A DNA stretch of 7,216 bases. Origin: Thiotrichales bacterium. GTDB taxonomy: Bacteria > Pseudomonadota > Gammaproteobacteria > Francisellales > CACEW01. The notes under the pieces are model-generated. The model worked only from the letters and a program-made list of their open reading frames with translations. It was not told where the DNA came from and ran no database searches. Positions 1 through 6,864 of the stretch are shown piece by piece (positions within the stretch are counted from its first letter, which is position 1; each line of letters opens with the position of its first letter). Location of the stretch: contig JAHFRR010000020.1 of assembly GCA_023266165.1 (NCBI GenBank), forward strand, positions 1 to 7,216, in the 5' to 3' direction. The translations under genes were made by a program, and so were the position numbers.

Positions 1-1
1 C

Positions 2-481
2 CCTACAACACCTTACCAGCTCTTGATCGGTGCAACCTATCGACATAGCCTGAATACGCATGAGGTGTTAGAGTCAGATCACCAGAAAAACCTGGCAGGT
101 ATGATAGACTTAGATCTACAGGCGCTATTGTCAGAAGCCGTTCTGTCAGGTCGCGTGGCTCATAGACCTACGACACCAGACCATCTGCCCTTGATTGGCC
201 CTGTTTCAGATTTTGCGTGGTTTTCACAAAACTATGCCCAATTGGCCCAAGGCGGGCCTCACTGGCGCGCCCCGCAGGCTCAATATCTGCCTGGGTTGTA
301 CCTGGTATCTGGGTTCGGCTCCAAAGGGCTCTCTGCCTGCCTGCTTTCCGCTTATCTGATGGAGTCTCTGCTGACACACAGCCCTTTACCGGTTTCGAAA
401 CGTTTATATCAGGCTCTTCATCCTTCACGATTTTGGTTGAGAGAGATGAGCACCCGTGCCACCCGCCGTTTGCCCACCTGA
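2..481 (+). CDS. mnmC: tRNA U34 modification oxidase MnmC, C-terminal part (partial, 5' end outside window)
   Basis: The frame is open from the window edge, so only about the last 159 residues are seen. They match the end of the FAD-dependent oxidoreductase (DAO-like) domain of MnmC. In E. coli MnmC this domain removes the carboxymethyl group from cmnm5(s2)U34 to give nm5(s2)U34 in the tRNA anticodon, and a separate methyltransferase domain then makes mnm5. Visible landmarks in order are a GATYRHS segment, SDHQKNL, RPTTPDHLPLIGPVSDF, LVSGFGSKGL (GSRGL in E. coli) and the terminal HPSRFWLRE, equivalent to HPNRLWVRK. A TTG at 23 is an internal codon: the frame continues in-frame to position 2 with PTTPYQLLIGATY. 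Whether a methyltransferase domain is fused on the N-terminal side cannot be seen. The last 64 bases overlap the end of tyrS on the other strand, and I see no hairpin terminator after the stop. A stand-alone MnmC2-type oxidase is the main alternative. Confidence 0.88.
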   Translation, partial: PTTPYQLLIGATYRHSLNTHEVLESDHQKNLAGMIDLDLQALLSEAVLSGRVAHRPTTPDHLPLIGPVSDFAWFSQNYAQLAQGGPHWRAPQAQYLPGLYLVSGFGSKGLSACLLSAYLMESLLTHSPLPVSKRLYQALHPSRFWLREMSTRATRRLPT

Positions 482-1674
482 ATGATGGACTCGCCTAAGG
501 TTGAGATCACACAATCTCGATCCTCGATTTTCTCACCATTGAGCTTCACCCCGCCTTGCGTGATGCTGCGATAGCCCTCTGAGATACTTTCAACCAACCC
601 TGCTTGATGTAGAAGATTGGCAAGCTTCAAACCCTCTTGAGGTATGCTGAGAGAGACTTCAGGGAGGTCTTCAGGGAGCTGGCCTTTTTGGAAACGCGCA
701 ATAAAACTTTGCTCAGCCACATCCGCATCGAGAGCACTGTGAAAGCGCGTGATGATCTCTTTAGCCAATAACACCTTATAATCTCGAGGATTTGCGCCCT
801 TCAGCACAGCCTCTTGATATCCCTGAATCTCTTGCGAAGCCTGGAGGCTGATCAAGGTATAGTAGCGCCACATCATACTGTCTGAAATCGACATGATTTT
901 GCCAAACATCTGATCGGGAGACTCTTGAATGCTGATGCAGTTATCCAGAGATTTTGACATCTTCTGCACACCATCCAGACCCTCTAAAAGGGGCATGGTC
1001 AGAATAATTTGAGGCACCTGTTGGTAATGTTTTTGCAGCTCACGGCCCATCAAGAGATTAAACTTTTGATCTGTACCCCCAAATTCCATATCAGCAAACA
1101 TCGCAACAGAATCATAGCCTTGTAAAATGGGGTATAGAAACTCATGGATGGCAATGGGTTGATTGCTGGCATAGCGCTTTTGGAAATCATCACGCTCCAG
1201 CATGCGGGCCACGGTGACACTCGATGCCAGCTTAATCATATCCGCCGCGCTTTTGGAACGCATCCAGGTGGAGTTGAACATCACCTCCGTCTTGCGAGGA
1301 TCTAAGATCTTGAAGACCTGGGCCTTATAGGTTTCCGCGTTTTTCTGGAGTTGCTCTTGCGTCAAGGGCTGGCGCGTGATGTTTTTACCTGTCGGGTCGC
1401 CGATGAGCCCTGTGAAATCCCCAATGAGAAACATCACATGATGCCCCAAATCTTGCAGCTGACGCATTTTGGTGAGCAACACCGTATGGCCTAAGTGCAG
1501 ATCAGGTGCGGTAGGATCAAACCCTGCCTTGATACGCAAGGGCTTGCCCCGCTTGAGTTTGAGCATGAGCTCGCTTTCGGGCAGAATCTCATCCACGCCT
1601 CGATAGAGAACCTCTAAAGTCGCTTGGATCCAAAGTTGCAGTTCGGTGGGCTGAGTGGAAACCATGAGTGGCAT
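418..1674 (-). CDS. tyrS: Tyrosyl-tRNA synthetase
   Basis: This class I aminoacyl-tRNA synthetase charges tRNA-Tyr with tyrosine in the cytoplasm. With the start chosen here it is 418 residues, normal for the family. The Rossmann catalytic domain carries AGFDPTAPDLHLGH, whose HLGH at 60-63 is the HIGH signature, then GDFTGLIGDPTGK (about 85-97), FGGTDQKFN (198-206) and an intact KMSKS at 238-242. The HLGH-plus-KMSKS form suggests the TyrZ/TyrRS2-like branch rather than the HVGH form of E. coli TyrS. An S4 RNA-binding domain fills about the last 65 residues and ends in GKRRVARV, followed by a tail of about ten residues. ATG 1674 is preferred over the upstream in-frame ATG 1716 because AGGAG lies five bases before it and 1716 would run into the preceding gene. 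It begins 16 bases after the gamma-carbonic-anhydrase-like gene, so co-transcription is likely. Its 3' end overlaps mnmC convergently by 64 bases. Confidence 0.96.
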   Translation of the reverse strand: MPLMVSTQPTELQLWIQATLEVLYRGVDEILPESELMLKLKRGKPLRIKAGFDPTAPDLHLGHTVLLTKMRQLQDLGHHVMFLIGDFTGLIGDPTGKNITRQPLTQEQLQKNAETYKAQVFKILDPRKTEVMFNSTWMRSKSAADMIKLASSVTVARMLERDDFQKRYASNQPIAIHEFLYPILQGYDSVAMFADMEFGGTDQKFNLLMGRELQKHYQQVPQIILTMPLLEGLDGVQKMSKSLDNCISIQESPDQMFGKIMSISDSMMWRYYTLISLQASQEIQGYQEAVLKGANPRDYKVLLAKEIITRFHSALDADVAEQSFIARFQKGQLPEDLPEVSLSIPQEGLKLANLLHQAGLVESISEGYRSITQGGVKLNGEKIEDRDCVISTLGESIIQVGKRRVARVLISLNQNREG

Positions 1675-1679
1675 AAATG

Positions 1680-1684
1680 CTCCT
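1680..1684 (-). promoter_or_regulatory. Shine-Dalgarno site that decides the tyrS start
   Basis: On the minus strand AGGAG is followed by five bases (CATTT) and ATG at 1674. This supports 1674 over ATG 1716, which has no comparable site and overlaps the upstream gene by 26 bases, and over ATG 1665, nine bases further downstream. Confidence 0.8.
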
Positions 1685-1690
1685 ATTTTT

Positions 1691-2221
1691 TTAAAGAATC
1701 CCATGTCGCGTGGCAAGGGTCACATAATGCTGTGCACTGTACTTGAAAAACCGTCGCTCTGCATCTGTCAGCACACGGACTTTTTTGGCAGGATTGCCCA
1801 GGTAAAGATATCCAGACTCCAAGATCTTCCCTGGAGCAACAAGGCTCCCTGCCCCAATCAAAACCTGGGAAGGAATATAAACACCATCCAGAATAATCGA
1901 ACCCATGCCAATTAAAATCTCATCTTCCAACGTACAACCATGCAGGGTGACATTGTGCCCCACCGTGACATCACACCCCATCGTCACACCATACCCTTGA
2001 GGGCTGAAATCGCTTTGATGAGTGGTGTGAATCACCGAGCCATCTTGGATGTTACTGCGCGCGCCGATGTGAATCTCCATCAAATCCCCACGAATGGACA
2101 CACAAGGCCAAACTGAAGCGCCTTCCCCTATCCAGACTTTCCCTGTCACAACGGCAGAGGCATCAATGAAAGCACTGGGATGAATCTGTGGTGTACTGTG
2201 ACAAAAGGGTCTGATCATCAT
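1691..2221 (-). CDS. Gamma-carbonic-anhydrase-like hexapeptide-repeat protein (YrdA/CaiE family)
   Basis: This protein of about 176 residues is a left-handed parallel beta-helix of the gamma-class carbonic anhydrase family, expected to be a cytoplasmic trimer. Hexapeptide repeats run through most of it (for example VVTGKVWIGEGASVWP and VLIGAGSLVAPG). The three zinc-binding histidines of the family appear to be present: H65 in DGSVIHTTH, and H89 and H94 in VGHNVTLHGC. The RGD at 44-46 and QDG at 59-61 are also in place. The C-terminal LESGYLYLGNPAKKVR and the helix starting DAERR match E. coli YrdA. Metal binding is likely, but many YrdA-type members show little or no carbonic anhydrase activity, so the reaction is unassigned. 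Two adjacent ATGs (2221 and 2218) compete; AAGGAG lies four and seven bases before them, so 2218 may be the real start. A longer frame reaching ATG 2335 lies inside the peptidase gene and is rejected. It sits 19 bases after the peptidase gene and 16 before tyrS, so it is probably in the same transcript. Confidence 0.93.
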   Translation of the reverse strand: MMIRPFCHSTPQIHPSAFIDASAVVTGKVWIGEGASVWPCVSIRGDLMEIHIGARSNIQDGSVIHTTHQSDFSPQGYGVTMGCDVTVGHNVTLHGCTLEDEILIGMGSIILDGVYIPSQVLIGAGSLVAPGKILESGYLYLGNPAKKVRVLTDAERRFFKYSAQHYVTLATRHGIL

Positions 2222-2225
2222 AGGG

Positions 2226-2231
2226 CTCCTT
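2226..2231 (-). promoter_or_regulatory. Shine-Dalgarno site of the gamma-carbonic-anhydrase-like gene
   Basis: AAGGAG on the minus strand lies in the 19-base gap after the peptidase stop. It is four bases from ATG 2221 and seven from ATG 2218. It rules out the longer frame that begins at 2335 inside the upstream gene. Confidence 0.78.
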
Positions 2232-2256
2232 GATAAAATTTTATGATAAAATCTGA
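2231..2256. repeat. 13-bp direct duplication across the peptidase stop codon
   Basis: Two adjacent 13-base units, 2231-2243 and 2244-2256, match at 11 of 13 positions and share TGATAAAAT exactly (+ strand). They span the stop codon of the oligopeptidase gene (2241-2243). The junction also contains the 12-base palindrome ATAAAATTTTAT at 2233-2244. The block encodes the last residues of the peptidase and part of the leader of the next gene. Confidence 0.7.
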
Positions 2257-4307
2257 AGATGCCTGAGCAAAGCATCCATCTGAGGAGGGCGACCTCTGAA
2301 TTTTTCGAACAACACCCCCGCGGGCTGGCTTCCACCTTGGCTTAAAATATTCTCCAAAAACGACTGCCCGACTGCAGGATTCAAAACGCCCTCTGTTTCA
2401 AAGCGATCAAAGGCATCAGATGATAAGATCTCCGCCCATTTATAGCTATAATACCCCGCAGCGTATCCTCCTGCAAAGATGTGACTGAAACTGTTTTGAA
2501 AGCGATTGAATTCAGGGGGCTTGAGCACCGCACAGCGATCCCGAATCTGATCTAAAATCTTTTGGATATCTTGGGTCGATCGGACATTTTGATCTTGATA
2601 AAGAGCTAGATCAAACAAGGCAAACTCCAGCTGGCGCAACATCTGCATGCCTGATTGGAAACAGCGAGACTGGATCAAAGCCTCAAGAATATCTTCAGGC
2701 AAAGGTTCACCCGTCACAACATGAGAAGAGATTTTAGGAATGACTTCTTTTTGCCAGCAGAAGTTTTCCATAAACTGGCTCGGGAGCTCCACCGCATCCC
2801 ACTCAACCCCATGGATCCCTGACACTGCTGAGACTTCTACGGTTGAGAATACATGATGAATACAATGACCAAACTCATGAAACAACGTAATCACGTCCTC
2901 ATGCGTGAGCGTTGAAGCCTGATCTTGACCGGGGGGAGTAAAATTGCAGGTAAGAAAGGCCACAGGCAGCACGGTATGCGTCGGGCTTTTTGCATAAGAC
3001 TGGTAGTCATCCATCCACGCACCACCGCGCTTATGCGCTCTGGCATAAAGATCCATATACACATGCCCCACAACCTGGGGCACCTGGGATGTCTGAGCAG
3101 TTGACGTGCGATACACCGTAAAGTAACGCACATCAGAATGCCACACATCAGCCTGCTTGGGCACAAAGCGCATGCCAAACAAAGTCTCTGAAAGCTCAAA
3201 TAAGCCAGATAAGACCCGCTCCAAGGGAAAGTAAGGGCGCAACGCTTCTTGAGAGATCGAGAATAATTGCTCTTGAAAATGCTCGCTGTAATAGCCCACA
3301 TCCCAGGATTCCAAAGACTTTCGGCCATCCCATCGTTGTGCAAACTGGCAGAGCTCTGCAAATTCTCGTAACGCCTGAGGCTGAGATCGCACCGCCAAAT
3401 CTTCTAAAAAAGGTATCACTGTGCTGACCGACTTGGCCATTTTGGTATAAAGCGAAAGCGCAGCAAAATGCTCAAAGCCCAATAACATCGCTTTTTCTTG
3501 CTGAAGTTTTAAGAGCTCAACCATCACCGGCCCATTGTCAAACCGCCCTGAGAGCGGCCCCTGATCAGAAGCACGCGTGCTGTTTGCCTGATAAAATATA
3601 CCACGCAACTCACGGCTTTTGGCGTAGGTCAAAACCCCTTGCACCGTGGGCATATCCAATCCCAGCCGATAGCCTGTTTGCCCCTGCCCTTTGGCCTGTT
3701 CACGGGCCTGAACTTTCATGTGCTCCGGCAGACCCTCGAGCATAGCGTCATGCTCCGTGTGATAAAACCAGGTGTCTGTGGCATCCATGATGTGATTTTC
3801 AAATTGCATACCAAGTATCGAGAGCGCCTCATTGATCGCAGATAATCGCTTTTTGGGGCCTTCAGAGAGCCCAACGCCACTCAGCTCAAAGGCTTCAATC
3901 TCCAAATCCAAAGCCCGTCTTCGAATAGGATCTAAAATCTGATCTTGTTGAATGACTTTCAACTGCTGATACAGCCCTTCATCTTGCCATCGGATATTGT
4001 GATATTCCGTGAGCTTTTCTAGATTCTCTTGATACACTGTGCGCAGCGCAGGGGTGTTCATCACTGCATGCAGATGGCTTGCGATACTCCAGCTTTGAGA
4101 GAGCTGCTCTTCGACATGCTCTAAAGGCTCAACAATCGTTTCCCAGGTGGGGTGAGACACCTGCTGGATTTGCTGTAACACCTGATAGCACGCGTGTAGA
4201 CGCACCTTGAGCGCAGGAGTGAGCTGCTCGGGGTGAAAGGCTGAAAAGCCAGGGGCCGTACCCAGGGTGAGCAGGGGGTTCAGTAAGGGGTGTTGGGCGT
4301 TGGGCAT
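2241..4307 (-). CDS. prlC: Oligopeptidase A (M3-family zinc metallopeptidase)
   Basis: This 688-residue protein matches E. coli oligopeptidase A (PrlC/OpdA) in length and layout. The enzyme is a cytoplasmic zinc endopeptidase that degrades short peptides, including cleaved signal peptides. The active site is intact: HEFGH at 477-481 gives two histidine ligands and the catalytic glutamate E478, and E507 in WDAVELPSQFMEN is the third zinc ligand. An N-terminal helical region covers roughly 1-200, and the M3 catalytic part runs to the end, with the conserved AGGYAAGYYSYKW segment near the C-terminus. There is no signal peptide. The start ATG 4307 fits the family's NPLLT beginning, though the protein opens with a few extra residues. 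The best Shine-Dalgarno, AAAAGGA at 4320-4326, is 12 bases away, which is rather far. It is separated from nadB by 69 AT-rich bases and followed by the gamma-carbonic-anhydrase-like gene. Dipeptidyl carboxypeptidase (Dcp) is a related alternative but fits the N-terminus less well. Confidence 0.95.
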   Translation of the reverse strand: MPNAQHPLLNPLLTLGTAPGFSAFHPEQLTPALKVRLHACYQVLQQIQQVSHPTWETIVEPLEHVEEQLSQSWSIASHLHAVMNTPALRTVYQENLEKLTEYHNIRWQDEGLYQQLKVIQQDQILDPIRRRALDLEIEAFELSGVGLSEGPKKRLSAINEALSILGMQFENHIMDATDTWFYHTEHDAMLEGLPEHMKVQAREQAKGQGQTGYRLGLDMPTVQGVLTYAKSRELRGIFYQANSTRASDQGPLSGRFDNGPVMVELLKLQQEKAMLLGFEHFAALSLYTKMAKSVSTVIPFLEDLAVRSQPQALREFAELCQFAQRWDGRKSLESWDVGYYSEHFQEQLFSISQEALRPYFPLERVLSGLFELSETLFGMRFVPKQADVWHSDVRYFTVYRTSTAQTSQVPQVVGHVYMDLYARAHKRGGAWMDDYQSYAKSPTHTVLPVAFLTCNFTPPGQDQASTLTHEDVITLFHEFGHCIHHVFSTVEVSAVSGIHGVEWDAVELPSQFMENFCWQKEVIPKISSHVVTGEPLPEDILEALIQSRCFQSGMQMLRQLEFALFDLALYQDQNVRSTQDIQKILDQIRDRCAVLKPPEFNRFQNSFSHIFAGGYAAGYYSYKWAEILSSDAFDRFETEGVLNPAVGQSFLENILSQGGSQPAGVLFEKFRGRPPQMDALLRHLQILS

Positions 4308-4329
4308 CGTTTGTATCAGTCCTTTTAAT

Positions 4330-4358
4330 TATTTATTATTATTTATTTTTAAACTCAA
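4330..4358 (-). promoter_or_regulatory. Possible sigma-70-type promoter for the peptidase gene
   Basis: On the minus strand TTGAGT (4353-4358) is followed by a 17-base spacer and TAAATA (4330-4335), matching the sigma-70 consensus at four of six and three of six positions. It lies in a strongly AT-rich tract between nadB and the peptidase gene. The -10 match is weak and the low complexity of the tract makes chance matches likely. Confidence 0.25.
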
Positions 4359-4406
4359 GATCATTGACTAAAATCATTAGCTAAAATCATTAGCTAAAAT
4401 CGTCGG
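4355..4406. repeat. 13-bp tandem repeat across the nadB stop codon
   Basis: On the + strand CTAAAATCATTAG occurs exactly twice in tandem (4368-4380 and 4381-4393), followed by a third unit (4394-4406) that keeps the first eight bases. A degenerate copy at 4355-4367 matches 8 of 13. The repeat contains the nadB stop (4377-4379) and the last codons. Each unit has CTAA/TTAG ends, so every junction forms the palindrome TTAGCTAA (4377-4384 and 4390-4397). Because 13 is not a multiple of three, each copy changes the reading frame at the nadB end. Confidence 0.85.
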
Positions 4407-5990
4407 TGAGAGAAATTCATCTGAACTCTCTGGGTAATCCAGGGTATAGTGCAACCCGCGGCTCTCTTTGCGCCGCATCGCAGACTCAACCATCAACTCC
4501 GCCACCAAGACCAGATTGCGCAGCTCGATCAGATCTTTGGTCAGACGACAATGTCCATAAAACTCTTGAATCTCACGCTTGAGCACTTGAATGCGAGCCA
4601 TCGCGCGGGCTAAGCGTTTATCACTTCGCACAATCCCTACGTAGTTCCACATCAACCGACGAATCTCATCCCAATTATTGGTGATCAGGATCAACTCGTC
4701 AATATCCCCCACGCGGCTGTCATCCCAAGGCTTGAGCGGCGCTGATGGCGGGGGGATCTGAGAGAGGGTTTGTGATATATGCCGACTGGCCGACAAGGCA
4801 TACACCAGACATTCTGCCAGCGAATTGCTGGCCATACGATTGGCCCCGTGTAAACCCGTATAGGTGACTTCTCCTGAGGCGTATAACCCGGGGATATTCG
4901 TCTGGCCATGGCAATTGACCATCACGCCCCCGCAGGTGTAGTGCGCAGCAGGGACGACAGGAATCGGGCCTTTTGTCAGATCAAAGCCATATTCCAAACA
5001 TCTTTGATAAATCATCGGAAAATGAGATTTGATAAACTCAGGCGATTGGTGGGAGATATCCAGATACACATGATCCAAGCCCAAGCGCTTCATCTCATGA
5101 TCAATAGCACGGGCCACAATATCCCGAGGCGCCAATTCCGCTCGTGCATCAAATTTTGGCATAAAACGCTCGCCATTAGGGAGCTTTAAGAGTGCCCCCT
5201 CCCCTCGCATGGCCTCTGTGATCAAGAACGATCGGGCTTGCGGGTGATATAAACACGTGGGGTGAAATTGATTGAACTCTAGATTTGCAACCTTTGCCCC
5301 TGCACGATAGGCCATGGCGATGCCATCACCGCTGGACACAGCAGGATTGGAAGTATAGAGATAGACACGGCTGGCGCCGCCTGTCGCCAACATCACTGCT
5401 TTTGCTTGAAAAGACTCAATATGATTATTTTTCTCATCCAGCGCATAAAGCCCTACGCAACGATGGTCTTGTAGAATTAAATCGACTCCAATATGGTACT
5501 CAAAAATATGAATATTCGGATGCTGGCGGGCCAGCTGATTCAAGGTTTTCGCAACCGACTGGCCTGTCGCATCTTCCGCATGAATAATCCGACGCTTGGA
5601 GTGCCCTCCTTCTTGCGTCAAATGATACGGCCAAGGCGCTTCTGAATGAAAAGGCTTATCTTCACGGGTAAAGGACACGCCCTTCTCAATCAGCCAGTCA
5701 ATGGCAGATTTGGCGTGTTCCACGGTGAATTTGACAGCATCGACATCACACAAACCCGCCCCTGCGATGAGCGTGTCTTCAATATGGCTGTGGAGTGAAT
5801 CTTCCTGGCTTTGAACGGCGGCAATCCCGCCTTGCGCATAGAGTGTGGAGCCTTCAGACAAGCCCTCTTTGCATAAGATCGCAACCTGACACTGATCTGC
5901 AAGACTTAAGGCGGTGACCAAACCCGATGCGCCACTTCCCAGAACAATTACATCAAAAGATTTCATAGGGGATTTCATGTTGGATTTCAT
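4377..5990 (-). CDS. nadB: L-aspartate oxidase (NadB)
   Basis: NadB is a cytoplasmic FAD enzyme that oxidises L-aspartate to iminoaspartate, the first step of de novo NAD synthesis. At 537 residues it is close to E. coli NadB. The FAD dinucleotide-binding motif GSGASG is at 18-23, followed by STLYAQGGIAAV. Residues lining the E. coli active site are all matched: E127 in HLTQEGGHS, H243 in QFHP, R289 in APRDIVARAID, H350 in PAAHYTCGG and R385 in GLHGANRMASNS. A helical C-terminal domain carries MRRKESRGLHYTLDYP near the end. The first ATG (5990) overlaps the nadC stop as ATGA, which suggests translational coupling; no clear Shine-Dalgarno precedes it. Two further in-frame ATGs (5978 and 5966) lie in a 12-bp repeat, and either could be the true start, since the family core begins at FDVIVLGSG. 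The 3' end lies in a 13-bp tandem repeat. NadA, which uses iminoaspartate, is not in the window. Confidence 0.97.
   Translation of the reverse strand: MKSNMKSPMKSFDVIVLGSGASGLVTALSLADQCQVAILCKEGLSEGSTLYAQGGIAAVQSQEDSLHSHIEDTLIAGAGLCDVDAVKFTVEHAKSAIDWLIEKGVSFTREDKPFHSEAPWPYHLTQEGGHSKRRIIHAEDATGQSVAKTLNQLARQHPNIHIFEYHIGVDLILQDHRCVGLYALDEKNNHIESFQAKAVMLATGGASRVYLYTSNPAVSSGDGIAMAYRAGAKVANLEFNQFHPTCLYHPQARSFLITEAMRGEGALLKLPNGERFMPKFDARAELAPRDIVARAIDHEMKRLGLDHVYLDISHQSPEFIKSHFPMIYQRCLEYGFDLTKGPIPVVPAAHYTCGGVMVNCHGQTNIPGLYASGEVTYTGLHGANRMASNSLAECLVYALSASRHISQTLSQIPPPSAPLKPWDDSRVGDIDELILITNNWDEIRRLMWNYVGIVRSDKRLARAMARIQVLKREIQEFYGHCRLTKDLIELRNLVLVAELMVESAMRRKESRGLHYTLDYPESSDEFLSPTILANDFS
5955..5990 (-). 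repeat. 12-bp tandem repeat reiterating the nadB start codon
   Basis: Three consecutive 12-base units on the minus strand each begin ATGAAATC and end in a variable four-base part: 5990-5979, 5978-5967 and 5966-5955. They encode MKSN, MKSP and MKSF, so nadB opens with three in-frame start codons. The first ATG overlaps the nadC stop. None of the three has a good Shine-Dalgarno site in front. Confidence 0.85.
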
Positions 5991-6859
5991 GCGTGCAAAA
6001 CCCGTTGAGAAACCCGCAGAGAATAATCAATCGCGCGCACATGTTTTGTAAGGCTGCCCATCGAGATAAAGTCCACTCCCGTTTCAGCCATCTTCACAAT
6101 CGAATCTTGGTCGATATTGCCCGATACCTCAAGGGGCACACGCCCGGCAACCCAAGCAACAGCTTCTTGGATCTGCGGCAAGGTAAAATTATCTAACATC
6201 ACACGCTCGACTTTCAAAGGCAAGACCTCTTGAAGCTGCTGTAGGGTTTCAACCTCCACTTCCAAAAATAAGTCCGGACGTTGCCTTCGGGCCTCCAAGA
6301 CTGCTGCGGTAATCCCCCCGCAGGCGGCAATATGGTTTTCTTTAATCAGATAGGCATCATATAAGCCTATTCGATGGTTCATCCCACCTCCACACTGTAC
6401 GGCATACTTTTGCGCAAGACGCAGACCAGGCAAGGTTTTGCGAGTATCTAAGAGCTTCGCTTTTGTATGGGCGATAAGTTTTACATAGAGATCAACTGTG
6501 GTTGCAGTGCCGGATAATAACTGCAGAAAATTCAGTGCCGTACGTTCAGCGCTGAGTAGCGCTCGGGCATTGCCTGTCAGGCTTAAGAGCAATTGACCAG
6601 ACACCACAGAGTCACTGTCTTTCACATAAAAAACCAAACGAGCCTGGGGATCAAGTTTTAAAAAAGCGGCTCTCACAAAATCAAGGCCACAGACCACCGC
6701 AGGCTCTTTTGCCATGATCGTCGCAGAGACTACTTGATCTTCAGGGATGAGCTGCGCTGTGACATCTCCGGAGCCCATATCTTCATAAAACGCAGTGTCC
6801 ACCCAGACATCAATAAGCACTGGATCAAGGGCATGCACAAGGACCGTTGAATTGCGCAT
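5987..6859 (-). CDS. nadC: Quinolinate phosphoribosyltransferase (NadC)
   Basis: NadC converts quinolinate and PRPP to nicotinate mononucleotide, CO2 and pyrophosphate, the third step of de novo NAD synthesis, in the cytoplasm. The 290 residues fit the family, with an N-terminal alpha/beta domain containing EDMGSGDVTA (26-35) followed by an alpha/beta barrel. The active-site set known from the Mycobacterium tuberculosis enzyme is present one position along: R106 in SAERTALNF, R140 and K141 in DTRKTLPGLR, H162 and R163 in GGGMNHRIG, K173 in LIKENHI, E202 in EVEVE and D223 in MLDNF. The phosphate-binding end is LEVSGNI and GVDFISMGSLTKH. ATG 6859 lies five bases after the stop of the small membrane-protein gene and has no evident Shine-Dalgarno, so translation probably depends on coupling with that gene. 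The stop overlaps the nadB start by four bases. Nicotinate phosphoribosyltransferase is excluded by the quinolinate-site arginines and the HR pair. Confidence 0.97.
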   Translation of the reverse strand: MRNSTVLVHALDPVLIDVWVDTAFYEDMGSGDVTAQLIPEDQVVSATIMAKEPAVVCGLDFVRAAFLKLDPQARLVFYVKDSDSVVSGQLLLSLTGNARALLSAERTALNFLQLLSGTATTVDLYVKLIAHTKAKLLDTRKTLPGLRLAQKYAVQCGGGMNHRIGLYDAYLIKENHIAACGGITAAVLEARRQRPDLFLEVEVETLQQLQEVLPLKVERVMLDNFTLPQIQEAVAWVAGRVPLEVSGNIDQDSIVKMAETGVDFISMGSLTKHVRAIDYSLRVSQRVLHA

Positions 6860-6864
6860 AGAGG

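Noticed and set aside
168..498. Frames of 86 and 93 codons opposite or alongside the mnmC end
   Set aside because: They are shadows of the MnmC and TyrS coding regions with no recognisable protein features.
1675..1716. tyrS start at ATG 1716 or 1704
   Set aside because: It would overlap the preceding gene, and the AGGAG five bases before ATG 1674 is a much better initiation signal.
1655..1915. 86-codon + strand frame across the tyrS/gamma-carbonic-anhydrase junction
   Set aside because: It runs antisense to two well-supported genes and has no recognisable domain or Shine-Dalgarno.
2233..2244. Palindrome ATAAAATTTTAT considered as a terminator
   Set aside because: It has no GC stem and no following T-run in the direction of transcription, and the next gene's Shine-Dalgarno follows at once.
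2222..2335. Longer N-terminus for the gamma-carbonic-anhydrase-like protein starting at ATG 2335
   Set aside because: These codons lie inside the peptidase gene in another frame, do not look like the family, and AAGGAG directly precedes the ATG pair at 2221/2218.
2891..3361. 156-codon frame on the minus strand inside the peptidase gene
   Set aside because: It is an out-of-frame shadow of a gene with an intact active site; its composition is Arg/Cys/Trp-rich and unlike a real protein.
4368..4406. Tandem 13-mers considered as a CRISPR or iteron array
   Set aside because: The units are directly adjacent with no spacers, too short and too few, and there are no cas or replication genes nearby.
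4691..5587. Several frames of 64-100 codons on both strands within nadB
   Set aside because: The nadB frame is full length with all active-site residues, and the other frames have no ribosome sites or recognisable motifs.
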